Shown: piece after piece, positions 46,516-58,550 of the stretch | Position numbering within the stretch: position 1 is the first letter of the stretch | How the letters are laid out: every line of letters starts with the position of its first letter | Assembly (NCBI RefSeq): GCF_019279795.1 | Contig: NC_056725.1 | Span: 1,074,772,453-1,074,836,452, forward strand | Reading direction: 5' to 3' | DNA from: Protopterus annectens | Lineage: Eukaryota; Chordata; Ceratodontiformes; Protopteridae | Length of the DNA: 64,000 bases | Translations under genes and position numbers: made by a program | The notes under the pieces: generated by a model | The model's database searches: none | The model's input: the letters and a program-made list of their open reading frames with translations, nothing else | Told to the model about the DNA's origin: nothing

Positions 46516-47598
46516 TGGCACATATGAACACACACATAATAGTTACATGGTTCAGCCATGAAGCTTAAAGCGTAAATTGTCTCACTGGCCATTTGTTACT
46601 TTATCCAAATGTCTGCCTGTTTCTCTTTCTTACTCACATGCACTCACTTACCTTGTGTGAAAGCCTAGGCTTCCTGCACCCCCCCCCCCACCACACACAA
46701 CAACTTGTCCAAGTGATGAAAACTGGGCCATATCCTTATTTTCTTTCTTTTGGATTCAAGGTTATATAAGCTTTGTGTCTGATGCTCAGGTGCATAGTTA
46801 ACTTAGTGCTTCATATATCTGTTTGTGATGTTGTTTTGCTAACAGTACTTTTAACATATTTTTGTCTTAGAAAGTAAGACAGTTGATAGAATCAAAACAG
46901 TTTTTTGCATCAGAATTTTTAAGAATCTTCTGACAGTTTTTGAAGTCTGAAACTGAAATGTGTCTCATTACTTTCTAACTTCTCTCTTTAATGGTTTTCC
47001 AGTGCAAAAGTATGAGGGCAAACTGAGGACATTCAGTGAACATCAGTACTTTTGAGAAGCTATGAATGTGTTAAACTTTGATTCCTGAGGCCTGTTATTT
47101 GATAAAGGACACATATTCACATACGTTTCTGCTTTCACATGTTAAAGTCATTGCTGTGCAAATCACCCACCTTTTACTTACTTACATTACAAAGTAAATA
47201 ACATTCAATGATATGTAATTAATTTGTATTATTCACAAATCTGTTTTAACACTCCAGGTTCAGCACTTACCTTGTAAGTCCAGCAGTTGCTACAGGTTTA
47301 GTTCAGGACTGATTCTATTTGATGCTAGGAGTACACAGCCATTACATGGGTAGGTAAAGGTTGCAAACATTGCCTAGCATCAAAGTTATAATATGTATGT
47401 GTGTAGGATGAAGGTTTTAGCCCCTTAGTTGGTGAGTGAGTGTGTTATGCATTGCCACTTAGACAATGCGAGGGCATATTGAGCATGCCTACATCTGCCT
47501 AAACCCACAGTAGCTGCTGTCTCCCCCTCTGACTCCTGACCTGCGTGTAGCTGTGGTAACCAAGCCATTGTTGGTAGGATGTGTGCGCCTTCCCCTTG
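46516..47598. other. Unassigned spacer
   Basis: No motif beyond a C run near 46680; probably non-coding interior of the Harbinger element. Confidence 0.35.
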
Positions 47599-47805
47599 TT
47601 AATACTGCTGAAGCTGTTTTCTCAAGATGATGTTTTGACGCAAGGCACATAGAGTGAATATTTCAGTACATGTACATGGACTGTACTGTAATGCTTCCCC
47701 AGATGTGTCTAGGAACTGGAACTGCAACTCTAGCAGCAAAAACACATGTTGTACAATATCAATATTTCTGGTTTGAGCATATGCCTCGTTATGGCATTCT
47801 TCAGT

Positions 47806-47891
<86 letters not shown>

Positions 47892-48420
47892 TTCTGATGC
47901 GTATCATCAGCCACAGTTCCAATGTATAACCTGCATCCTAAGTAAATGACCTTTGGGATATACCCCTAGCGAACATCTGATACACCTGGAAGGTGTGCCA
48001 GATATGTGAGTCATGGTAACTGCCTGAGCTGCTAACACACACATTTGAGACAATTCCCTTATCATTACAAATGGCTTGGCAGTTAGAGTGGAGTTGAAGC
48101 CCTTCCTATTTATGTAGACCATTTGCTATTCCCCATGTGGTGCCTTTATCTCTGTATGTGTACAATCTTTGGCACCCAGTACTTCAGGGTAGTGTGCTAC
48201 AGGGTAGAACTCCTGCTTATTTGTGGCCCTGTCCTCAGGAGTATGAGGAATATAGTTGTGGTCACCGGCATGTTGGAACATAGCATTCAGGACTGATGGA
48301 GGACCCTGGATGCTGATACCTCAGACACCCCCCAGCATGTCACATGTTGGTCTCTGAAGGATACCTGTAGTTAAAATTCTAAATGCTACACATACCTTGG
48401 TCTCCACTGGTATTGGTTCC
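47599..48420 (-). pseudogene. Harbinger DDE transposase, with (CA)n expansion inside
   Basis: This family cuts and pastes Harbinger elements through a DDE nuclease. On the minus strand, EVLGAKDCTH near 48170 holds the first acid. VYINRKGFNS at about 48120 follows, then a second-acid region around 48010 in a shifted frame. 47922-47599 carries the third block, where the position of the glutamate in the 51957-52340 copy is glutamine here (VQHVF), followed by LDTSGEALQYSP. Between the second and third blocks the frame runs through a (CA)n tract encoding repeated His-Thr. Frameshifts and the lost acid mean it is inactive. Confidence 0.7.
47807..47888. repeat. (GT)n microsatellite inside the transposase remnant
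   Basis: About 80 bp of GT dinucleotides. The matching part of the plus-strand transposase copy has only a short cgcacata-like motif. Confidence 0.95.
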
Positions 48421-49861
48421 CCTCAGTTTGCCATAGGTCTGAAGTGAGGATGACAAAGGTGCAGAATTATGGTAGTGTGTCTCTGTCTTCCCAGTAGTGC
48501 TCTGCAATTTCCATCTCGTACAGATTATGATAAGTTATGATAAGTTATCTGTGGTCTGAAAACTCTTCTCCTTCTTTGCCTTGGTCTATTAGAAGCAGCA
48601 GACTTCAGCCTGTTGCATGTACATATGAATTAAAGCAACAGCAGCCCCTAATATTGTTTCTATGTAGACTCTTTCTGTTGCTGTATTCCAATAGGTTTTG
48701 GAATTCGAAGGCAAAACCAGCAGTGAGTCTACATGGTTGCTTTATCAGTTATACAATTCAGCTGTTTAAGCTATAATTAACATGCCATGGTATTTATAGT
48801 GGTAGTGCGACTTCATGCAGTGGAACTCTTACTGAATAAAAACCAGTACGCTACCATGTGCACATTGTGGCACATCATGCACATTGTCTTAGCAGTTGCA
48901 TGTTTTATTGTATCTGCCCTAGAATGATTTTACCCCTATAAAATCTATAAGTTTAGTAAAATGACTTATTCAGTTTGTTGAAGATGTAGTAAAGATATAA
49001 AAGGTGATTGGACATACCTTTATGGATTGTGAAAAATTAAATGTATAATGGGAACAGATAAGTAAGGTTTTAAGAGGTTATGGTTCCATAATTGTTTTTT
49101 AACTAGATCAATAACACTAATGAATGTTTCTCTTCCTTTATCTGTAAAAGCCAAACAACAAAAAAAATGCTCTAGGGTCTCCTGGTAATATCTACAAAAG
49201 TTCTTACAAAAACAATTAGAAATCAGTTCCTACATTCAAAGAATTAGTAAATTTAGTAGCACTACTATGCAAAACTGAAAAATAAGTGATTAGAATAAGA
49301 TCTATAAATCATACAAGACTTTTAGTTACTGGGATAGCCTTGCAATGTTGTTATTGAAATACCAAAATTCTTAATGTGTTAATTGCATAAGACCACCTTG
49401 ATGATTCAATTTATTCCTAATATTGTTTAACAGTATGTGATGATGAATTTCTTCCTTTCTATGTATACATTATAAATTTGTTAAATTAATGCAAATTTTC
49501 TTAAAACAAAGTAAAATTCATAACTCTTTCCTTAATTTTAGATCAGAAACAGTTTAAATGCTAAGCAAAGTATAGTCCTGACATAGCAGTACAAAACAGT
49601 ATGCAATTTAAGAAATTTCAGCCTGTCATTATTAGCTTACTAATGGCTTTAATAATTGTTGTACCCCCTTACAAAAGTTTAATTGTACCCATAATGAGAG
49701 AGTATAAAATCAGACTGCATTCTATAGTAGGCTTAATTATTTCTATGTATAATACTCTAAGAATAATGGAGTCTGTAGAACCAATAGTACTATAAATTAT
49801 TTTAATCTGTCATAATGCTTTTGCATTTGTTTCTAATGTACATGACCTAAAAGACTATCCC
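48421..49861. other. Mostly unassigned; possible antisense Tx1/L1 C-terminus
   Basis: The minus strand of about 48950-49400 can be read as ETLEHFFCCLAF and a following hydrophobic stretch, resembling the cysteine/histidine-containing C-terminal region of Tx1/L1 ORF2. No RT is visible, so this is weak. The rest shows nothing. Confidence 0.3.
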
Positions 49862-52725
49862 TGGGATTCATAAAGCTTGCACCAGGTGCAGGAGTAGCGT
49901 GGGCATTCCAACACCAAATATGTCAGGCAAGAGATCCAGGTACGAGCTGTTTCCACGTGCACTACCTGCATACGCTACACCCGCACAGCTCCCAGCCCCT
50001 GTATGCTAATTAGCCCATTTGCAGCAGTGTTGCATGCAAATTAAGGTATTTAGCGATCCAGGAAGTGGTGCAGGCATAGTGTAAGCATGCAGAAATGTAA
50101 ACAGTAAAAAAACGGTTTACATTTTAGCAAACATAAAAGTGGAGCCATGACAGCCGGCCAAACGCATGTATTATATTGTTAATATATGCCAATGGCTAAA
50201 TATATAGCAATTGGCATAAAAACATGTACAAAATATAAAAAGAACATTTAATTTCATTTTTCGCACTATCGCAAACTTTAAGCGCAGGGTAGTGGCGAGC
50301 AAACCGGATCGCAAGGAAAATAGAAAAATATAGAATAAAACTGCAATGTAACACATATCATGATTTACCCAGTCAATGGCAGGCATGTTACACCGTACCA
50401 TAGTGCAAGGGTTGCTAAGGGGCTGTGACAGTGTTTTGGGCAGTAGCTAGGAATTAGTAGGCAATGCCATGCAAATGAGAGGAGTAATAGTGAATCACAG
50501 ATTCCCCACTGGTGTAAGGATGCACCTCACAGTGTAGCGTTATAACACCAGGTTAACTCCTTGAGATAGAAATGACATCAAGAGAGGGGTGTGTCACCTT
50601 TGCTGTAAGCAGATTGGAGCATTGCTAATCCAGTTTTCCCATAGCTAAGCAAAGCTGTAGGAAAGGGATGTGTTGAACTGGCTATAGGTTTGCTTAGCTG
50701 AGAGCACACAAGGTAACTGAGTATGCATGTGAACGGAGATTAAAACGCACGTAAACTCGGTAAACGGGTTTGCGCGGTGGGCACCAGAGATGAAACAGGA
50801 AGGATATAGAAAAAAAATTAAGGAAATGCTGCAGCAGGGAAATTGGAGTACAAATGACTAATTAACACCTAGGAACCTACAGTGGGCCATTGACAACAGC
50901 TAACAAGGCTGAAAGCAGCTACCTGCAGAACAGGAAAGGGGAGGGGCTGTACTGCAAAGACAACAGTAAAGTGTCACAGCAGAACAAAGCAGATTTGCAT
51001 TATATCAGCTACAAGACACATTTTGCAACACATGACTGGGTAGGGAAAGTACAAAACAAGAAAGACGGCAGGTGGAGGCATGCCTGATAATGGGAGAGGA
51101 TCCTGGTATAAATGTGAATTAAAGGGCAAGAGATTAATCAAGGCAGGCAAGCATAATTCCTCACTAAAGGCCCCACACTTGCAGTGCTCACTGTAAAACC
51201 CATAAATAAGATACCCTGCAGCTGGAATTGATCATACACACCCAATGATATCAGCAGCATCCATAGCATAAAAGTATAAAGTGTGAAAGCACCTCACACA
51301 CACTTGTGTATTCCCATACACTTTGCACCATTGGTGTATACAGATGGGGAACTTTTAATATGTACAGGTTACGGGCTTCCATAGCTTTGATCCACCAGCA
51401 TGTGTTGTAGACTGAAGGTGGTGTGGAGGATGATGCTCACAACCACCACAGGCACCAGAGGAGGAGAAGAGTGTTCAGACCCAAGGTAACCTACCAGGGC
51501 TACATGATCTGGAGATAGTAGAGCATTACAGGGTGGACAGGGACACCCTACTGCAACTTGTGGAGCTGTGCCAACCACGCTTCAGAGCCGGAACAAACAG
51601 AGGTGAACCCATCCCAGTGGATACTTAGGTATGTGTAAGCCTGAGAATAGAAGCTACAGGTACCTTTCAAAGGCCAACTGGGGATACCATGGGGATCTCA
51701 CAGGCATCAGCATCCAGGGTACTTCACCAGTTCATGGATGCCATGTTACCACATGCCAGTGAGCAAATATACTTCCCCTGAATGCAGGAGGAGTTGGCCA
51801 GCAATATGCGTCTCTTCCACCATGTGGCAGAATACCCAGAGGTACTGGGTGCAATAGACTGCACGCACATACACATCAAGTCACCACCCGGTGAGCAGGG
51901 TAGGTGCTACATAAATTTCAGGGGATAACCCTCCATCAACTGCTAGGTCATGTGCAATGCCCAGGGCATTATCATGGATGTGTGTGCTGGCAGCCCTGGA
52001 AGCTATCATGACTCCCACATCTGACATGCCTCACAGCTGTATCAGGTATTTGCCAGGGGGGACATGGCCACCTGATGGGGATTCTGGCTATGCTCTGGAA
52101 CCATGGATGATGAATCCCATCAGAAATGCACATACAGCCATGCAAGAACATGATAATATGGCACATGCACAAACCAGAATCATCATAGAGCGTGTGTTTG
52201 GGATGCTTAAATCACGGATCCCTTGCTTGGACATATCTGGTGGAGCCTTGCAGTACTCATCAGGCATGTGTGCCCACATCTTCATAGTATGTGCCATGCT
52301 ACACAATATGATCCTGTGGAAACAGCTGCAGTGGGGATAGAATGGTGAAGGCCATCACAGCCCACCAGCATTACCAAGGGCCCCACAGGCACAGAGGTAT
52401 TCAGACCATGAACACCCTGAACCATCCCCAGTAGGCAGACAGAGGCATGCCCAGTATGCCCATGCCTTGGCAAGGAGGGAACGTATAGCACACACACTGA
52501 CAATGTAGGCACCTAGACACTTACACCTTTCTCCACCTGCACACACAGTAAAAATGGATGGCACACACACAAGACTACCTGTAAATTGTCATGTATAGGC
52601 AGTCAACTGTGTGCATCCAACATAGGCAGCCCTCAACTATTGTACACATAACTGCTATTGGCACAAGGTAAGTCAACACCTGAACAGTAAATTAAGCTAT
52701 CAGCATGTGCTGATACTGTATGTAT
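49862..52725 (+). mobile_element. Second Harbinger element, transposase in plus orientation
   Basis: The transposase at 51440-52340 is preceded by about 1.5 kb of non-coding DNA that begins near gggattcataaagcttgcac, a possible terminal sequence. The right side runs into the CR1-like LINE at 52726, so the right terminus may be lost or displaced. I could not confirm terminal inverted repeats. Confidence 0.5.
51440..52340 (+). pseudogene. Harbinger DDE transposase, frameshifted, acids retained
   Basis: A DDE_4-type nuclease. The order is an RPKVTYQGY region, a helix-turn-helix-like ISQASASRVLHQFMDAMLP near 51690, first aspartate in LGAIDCTHIHIKSPP (51857-51859), second aspartate in AGSPGSYHDSH (52010-52012), and glutamate in IIIERVFGMLKSR (52191-52193), followed by ALQYSSGMC and a helical end. 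The first two acids share one frame and the third lies in another (51957-52340), so a frameshift falls near 52020-52050. Stops occur near 51780, 51930 and 52020. The catalytic acids survive, which suggests fairly recent decay compared with the copy at 47599-48420. Confidence 0.8.
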
Positions 52726-53248
52726 AGATTCATAGGTTCATAGGCAGGTACTTGGCTGACTGCCTGAGGGCATTCATAAGCCTAGCCAAAACGTGTTAGC
52801 ATTTGCCACCCCATTGATTAATTAACTGTCCCTCTGTGGAGCAGAGCCAATGGTGGGATCCCTGGAGTGTATCTACTGTCCCCCATCCACTCTTCAAGGT
52901 TTCTCTTGAAGAGTGTTAGTGAGGGGCTCTGTATAATGTAATTAGGGATGTAGTTCCAAAGCACGGGGAGTTTATGTGACAAGAATCTGTCCCTCCAGCA
53001 TCTTCTAGTTATTGTTGTGGCAAGGTTTACCTCACTACAGCTAGTGGCTCACTGTGACATGGATTTCCATAGGTGGAGCATATCCATTAAGCCTGAGTTG
53101 GACATGGCTTTGTTGGCCAGCAGAGATCATCTGTGAAAAAATGAGATGCCACTGAGTAAAGCAGGAGTTTATTCATTCTGGCTGCATATGACATATGTTT
53201 GAGGCCAGTAATCCTCTTAGCGAGGTATGTTCGTGGACCTTCCAGCTG

Positions 53249-54213
53249 TCAGAAGTGTCTTCTGAGGTACATCCCAAATGGGTTATTATACTCTATTATG
53301 GGACTGATGAGTGATGAGTAAAGGGGCACTATAACCTCAGTATGTCTAGATGTGAACCCTTTAGTAATCAGATGACCTACATAGAAGGATGTCCTAACTA
53401 CTTTGGAGATATCATTGTCAAAGGAGAGATCACTATCTACCTTAGTCCCCAAATACCCTATTACCTTGTCTGTATTATGGTGGCTGCCACTTATGTGTTA
53501 ATATGTGGGTGTTTAGTTTTCCCAAAATGGAATGACAATGCAGTTTGTGGCACTTAGCTGGAGTCCATGACTTTGATACCCTGTGTTGGTCTCTCTGAGG
53601 CCCCTTGAAGGATGTCTGTGTCAGCTGGGCTGTCAATTATGGCTCCCAGTTTGCAGTCATTGCCAAACATGGTCTGCCGTAGTCCATCTGTGTTTGTCTG
53701 TACCCTGAGAAGTATATGCCAAACAGTAGGGGTCCCAGGACTGAGTCCTGGGGGACACCAGTTGTGACTGGTTAAGAGTTGGACCTGGAGGCTGCTAGTC
53801 TTACAATGTGGGTTCTGTGTGTAAGCCTGTTGGCAACCCATCCTGTGATGTATGGGTTTATGTAGAGGCTGGTGATGTTATAAATAATACCTGAGTGGGG
53901 AATGGTGTCAAAAGCCTTGGCAAGGTCCAGGTAGTATGTGTGAACCACCTCTCCCCTCATCTAATGTCTTGGTGACTGTCTGTAAGATGTCAAGCAGGTT
54001 CAGTAGGCATGATCTGCACTCAACCAAGCTGACCTGGGTTGGGTCAAGTGTTTGGAGGTTACCAATGTCTTTGTCAATGAGTGCCATGATTATGCGCTCC
54101 ATAGCTTTGCAGACCAAGCTAGTCAGGCTTATGTGGTGGTAGTTACCACGGTCAGTTTTGTTTCCACCTTGGTGGAGTGGAATAACCATTGCTATACACC
54201 ATTGTATGGGCAT
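53249..54213 (-). pseudogene. CR1-like reverse transcriptase, frameshifted
   Basis: Open pieces in order: 54213-53908 with NYHHISLTSLVCKAMER, 53960-53772 with YYLDLAKAFDTIPHSGII (first catalytic aspartate), 53841-53554 with MFGNDCKLG at the active-site box, and 53452-53249 with the thumb (IISPIIEYNNPFGMYL-like). The active-site box has glycine-asparagine before the last aspartate, so it is damaged. At least three frame changes separate the pieces. Confidence 0.85.
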
Positions 54214-54713
54214 GTAGCTTGTCTAGAGGCTGAGGTTGAAAAGCTTAATTAAATGGGGGGTCAGGTTGTCTTGTAGTGTTTACAAGATGCAGTCTGGGAC
54301 ACCATCTGCCTCCATTGATGCTGTGTTTTGCTGTCTGAGATGGCCATTTCCACCTGTGTGTCTCTGATGTCTGGGATACTGTACTTTCTGGGTATTGTTG
54401 TGGGCTCTTTAGGGGGTGATGTTTGCACTGAATGTATCTGCATGGATGTTGGCGATATCAGTAGGGTCAGTATATTTTGTGCTATATTGCACTGGCACAG
54501 TGCAATTCTGTGTGTTACCACTTAGATCCTTGACATAGCCAAAGAAGGCTTTGTGGTTATCTTTCAAATTCCCTCCTATTTTCCTATTGATGTTAGCCTT
54601 GGATGATTTCATGAGGGACCTATGTTTCATACTAATACTGGTCACGGATGTCTGCCCTTCTTGGGTTTTGCTGTTTTTCTGGACTACTGATCTACTTCTG
54701 TTGTATAGCCTGT

Positions 54714-55764
54714 TTATTGCAGGGGTCCACCAGACTGGTGCCTCTGTCTAGGAGGAGCGAGTCTTGGTTTACCAGTGATGGCATGATCCATACATCCTTT
54801 TAGGTGCTTATAGAGTGCATTTGTAAATCTTTCTGTATCTTGAGCAGTGTTTTCCCTTAGCATGGGGGCTGTGAAACCTCCCGCCTCTATCTTTAGTAGT
54901 ATGAAATTAGCTGTAGGAAAGGTATTCACTGTGGTTTCCTTGGGTGGGAGAGATGGTTGGGTGTGGAAATCATCAGTGAATAGTCCATGGTCAGATCTAA
55001 CCAGTGACTGCTTTGCCTCTGCTGTGGTGCACCTGTCGCCCATGTTGGTGATTACCACTTCTAGTATGTTTCTCCCTCTTGTTAGGGAGTTTACCATCTG
55101 ACACAGGGCATATGAGGTGATAAATTCCAGGAAGCGCTGGGCCTGGAAGTGAGTACTCAAGTAAGTTTCCCAGTTAACGGTAGGGTAGTTGACATCGACC
55201 AATACCAGGGTGTTCAGTAGGACTGTCATGTTTTCCACTGTCTCCACGTAGGAGGAGTGGTGGTCCTGGGTCATGGAGGGTGATCTGTAGCAGGCCACAG
55301 TTTGCATTGCAGTTGTGGCTGATGTTAACTGCACATGGATGATCTCAGAGGTATCATGCTGCCCCAGTAACCTGGAGGTGTAGGTATCCCTAATGAATAT
55401 GGATACACCCCCTCCATATCTGTCAGTCCATGTTCTGTGGCCAAAATGTGCGGTATGAGTTGTAGTCTGGTAGTGCTGGTGTGCTCTCAGAAGCCTTAAA
55501 AGAGGTCTCAGTTACTGCACAGATGTTGATGTTGTCCATACGGAGGAGTTCTGTGAGTGTGTGCATGTTGTGATTGCAACCCCTGGTGTTGAGTAGCATA
55601 ACCCTCAATGATTTCACTATTGTACTGTTTACGGAGGTGGGAATCACCTTTGAGACTTGCATAAAAAAGGTACCATGGGGGCGCCAATAGCCTTGGCCAG
55701 TTTTCCAAAGCCTAAGGCTGACACATACAAGCCGGTATGGTATTGCTGCATGCATGTTTCCCAT
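54714..55764 (-). pseudogene. CR1-like endonuclease domain of ORF2
   Basis: The apurinic-type endonuclease nicks target DNA. The frames 55764-55423 (start of ORF2, ITSFKASESTPAL-type segment) and 55334-54714 cover it. The latter carries ACYRSPSM, LVDVNYPTVNWE, NSLTRGRNILEVVITN and the SDHGLF motif with the catalytic aspartate-histidine pair. One frameshift separates the two. 54645-54409 continues into the linker (KIGGNLKDNHKAFFGYVKDL). Confidence 0.8.
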
Positions 55765-55790
55765 CTGTGCATGTTTCTCACCTTTCCTGT

Positions 55791-55989
55791 AGATAACCTA
55801 CTGGTAAGCAATAAAAAGCCTTAAACTTCTAGCTTCCAAGGTAGGCTTTTGGAGTGATTAAGTATCAGTGTTCTGTATGTTCTTGCTGGACTTAACTGTT
55901 TTCTGACTACATGGTGATTTTTCACTGTATATTGTAATCTGAAAGCTCTGTTTATTCACATATTATGTCTGTGATGGCCTGCACTTTAG
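55791..55989. other. Short unassigned spacer between CR1-like copies
   Basis: No recognisable motif. Confidence 0.4.
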
Positions 55990-56395
55990 AGGTTCACAGA
56001 TAGGTAGTAGGCTATATGTCTAAGGGCATTTAGAAGCATAGCTACAGTGTGTTGGCTTTCTCCGCACCACTGATGAAGTAACTGTGCCTCTGTTAAGTAT
56101 AGCCAATGAAGTGATTCCAGGCAGAGTTGCCGGAAGCTTTTGAAGACTGGGGTGGCGGTGGGTGATAAGGGCACTTAGTGATCTAAAGAGGGCATGTTAA
56201 TATGAAACATCAACACCATTCAATTTCCCCAACAGGTGTTGCAGCTATAAAACTGGAGGGGCTCCCCCACCCCCTGGCTGTATGGTTCTGAGACACATGA
56301 TCCCAGGGGTGTATATTCTGTTACCTATTCACACATCAATGTTTCTCATGAAGTGTGTCAGTGAGGGGCTATGCCTAATGTAGTTAGGAATTTAC
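55990..56395 (-). mobile_element. CR1-like LINE copy 6, 3' end only
   Basis: The segment aligns by eye with 52735-52965: ggttcacagataggtag, ctaagggcattta, gtgcctctgtta-agtatagccaatg, and gtgtcagtgaggggctatg all have counterparts there in the same order. It covers the 3' UTR and terminus and is strongly 5'-truncated. It lies in the same orientation as copy 5. Confidence 0.7.
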
Positions 56396-56529
56396 TTTAT
56401 AGTCTCTCATTTCATTTGTTATGTTTTTATTTCAAGAGTAAGTGAAGCTCAGTGGGTTTGGGCACCTCCACCCTTTGCTTAGCCTAGCTTACACATAGAA
56501 ATCATCTAAATAGGAAATAGGCAGAAGCA

Positions 56530-57040
56530 ACGTTAATGTCAATAGTGTAATGGTTACAGCATTTGTATAGTATCTATGCATTCCTGGTTCAAATCCCAAT
56601 AAAGTCAGAGATGTTTTTCATGTTAAAAAGTATACCTTAACCACAGCTTGCATATCTAGGTAGTATTCTTCAGTATAATAAACATTTGAAACACCCATAT
56701 ATATCCATGTGTGTTGGAGGGTAAAGTCAACAGAGAAAGTAATGTTATGTAAGCACATAGTGAGATGTTTCTTCACTGAAATGTATATGCCCTGATTAGT
56801 TAGCCAATGTGGTTGTGTTTGCGTGCACAGGTTATAAGTTTTAAAGTTTGTTTAACTGTGTTTAACTGCTGCTTTAATTTCACACAATCACTTTTAAACA
56901 TGCTTACAACTGCTTAAATGAGCCTTAATCTGGAGTAAAACACAATTTTAAAGCATTGCATGTGTTGAACTCTGGACCATGCACACCATAGTAATTGGAC
57001 TTACCACTAAGCCATCTGAGCTGTATACACATTTCATGGT
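56530..57040. repeat. Palindromic repeat with tRNA-like ends, copy A
   Basis: The left end reads agtgtaatggttacagc and then ggttcaaatccc, an A-box/B-box-like pair in plus orientation. The right end, on the minus strand, reads cagatggcttagtggtaagt and then gagttcaacac. The interior contains gcttacaactgcttaaatg. The ends face each other, so the unit can fold back on itself. The A and B boxes are degenerate and no complete tRNA cloverleaf is evident. Confidence 0.5.
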
Positions 57041-57185
57041 CTTTAGAATACACCTTATATTATAGGCATTCCACAGTACTGACCACAAATGGGACAGTCA
57101 CTTTGTATACATATGTACAGTACATTGTAATGTACTGTACTTTGTGAATCAACATATAGAAGTCTACATATGTATAAATTAATAC

Positions 57186-57188
<3 letters not shown>

Positions 57189-57252
<64 letters not shown>

Positions 57253-57273
57253 GTCAGTGATGTCTGCACATAG

Positions 57274-57324
<51 letters not shown>

Positions 57325-57348
57325 TATATATATATATATATATATATA
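57189..57348. repeat. (TA)n microsatellites, two blocks
   Basis: Two TA blocks separated by a short unique segment around 57250-57275. Confidence 0.95.
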
Positions 57349-57819
57349 CAGTTACATCTATAGCCATATATATAAGCATCTATGAACACACTTTGTGACA
57401 CAGAAGCAATCCAAACGAATTGAAGTGTACACAAAACACATGCAGTTCTGCTATTATAACTATTAATATTAACTTAATTCACCATAGAAGGGATGATTGT
57501 TGTGTATGTGGGGATTGGGATGGGGGGAGTAATGATGGGCAATGAAATTATGCATCAAGGAGAGCCTGGGTTGGATGTTCAATAAGTGAACTGGAGGGGT
57601 ATACATGGAGTATGGGCACAATATAAAAAAGAAACAAAACAAGAACCATTATCATCCATAATAACCCTGTCAGGTCACATTGCAAGACTTAATTCCACAA
57701 ACATATGAACATTAACATGTATCATACATATGTACACCAACTGACTGTCACATTTGTTTTCAGTAGTGAGGAATGCCCGTAGTAAAATGTATATTCTAAA
57801 CACCATAACATTTGTATAT

Positions 57820-58195
57820 ATCTCAGATGCCTTAGTGGTAAAGTCAGTACCGGGTTCAAGGTCTGTTAATTTATTTTGAAGGCCAGAATAAGGGCTGTCG
57901 GATGCAGGTTGATTAAAGCAGTTTTAAGCAGTTGTAAGCAGTTTTGCATGGGTTTGCGTGATGGTAAGCGCCGCTTAAACATGGTTAAATGGATAAGCGC
58001 TTCACAGGTTTAACCTTTGCTTAACGTCGTGCAGACCACTGGCAAACCTGCTTACAACCGCTTAAATGTGCATTAATCACACTTTCCCTACCAGTGCCTG
58101 TTCAAAGATGTAAAATAATAACCTCTTATAGGATTAGAACCACAACCATATACGCCATACCCAAAGTAACTTACCACTAGGCTACCTGAGATGTT
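57820..58195. repeat. Palindromic repeat with tRNA-like ends, copy B
   Basis: The left end tctcagatgccttagtggta with gggttcaagg is mirrored at the right end by atctcaggtagcctagtggtaa on the minus strand. The inner arms 57911-57960 and 58027-58079 pair with each other (gattaaagcagttttaag against the complement of cttaaatgtgcattaatc). The repeated aagcag motif fills the arms. No protein is encoded. This is the clearest member of the family. Confidence 0.65.
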
Positions 58196-58290
58196 CCTAT
58201 GACAGTTGTGTATTCAGACAGGTTAAAACACAAAAGGGAGGATTGTGTGGAAATAGGACAAACTGCCATGTACCCAACGAAAGATGTATG

Positions 58291-58292
<2 letters not shown>

Positions 58293-58369
<77 letters not shown>
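58293..58369. repeat. (TA)n then (GA)n compound microsatellite
   Basis: TA block to about 58335, then GA block to about 58369. Confidence 0.95.
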
Positions 58370-58371
<2 letters not shown>

Positions 58372-58484
58372 CATAGATACATGTCGATATATAGAGATAT
58401 ACATTTATATGCAGATATATAGATAGGTTAAAACATGTACACATCTATGGAGGTACATATAAATGTATGCAATCATATATATTA

Positions 58485-58485
<1 letters not shown>

Positions 58486-58534
<49 letters not shown>

Positions 58535-58550
58535 CATACATACATACATG
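58486..58550. repeat. (TC)n, (TA)n, (CATA)n compound microsatellite
   Basis: TC to about 58502, TA to about 58530, then CATA units. With 58293-58369 it forms an inverted arrangement (TA-GA versus TC-TA). Confidence 0.95.

Larger units (their letters stand above)
43000..48420. mobile_element. Probable Harbinger element with convergent Myb-like and transposase genes
   Basis: A TATA-like TATAAAAA at 43036-43043 precedes a plus-strand Myb/SANT-like gene (43945-45937), and a minus-strand transposase occupies 47599-48420. Two-gene organisation is typical of Harbinger elements. Termini and target duplication were not resolved, so the outer limits are approximate. Later insertions inside are the L2-like 3' end at 44137-44700 and microsatellites. 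Confidence 0.5.
52726..55790 (-). mobile_element. CR1-like LINE copy 5, nearly complete ORF2, antisense
   Basis: This is the best preserved CR1-like copy. On the plus strand it opens with the complement of the 3' repeat (gattcataggttcatagg), followed by the 3' UTR, RT (53249-54213), linker and endonuclease (54714-55764). It ends at the ORF2 start near 55790 and lacks ORF1. It served as the uninterrupted reference for placing the ERV insertion in copy 2. It lies immediately beside the Harbinger element. Confidence 0.85.

Noticed and set aside
56540..56605. Possible tRNA gene
   Set aside because: A-box and B-box-like parts are present, but no closed acceptor stem or anticodon arm can be drawn; it fits a degenerate tRNA-derived repeat.
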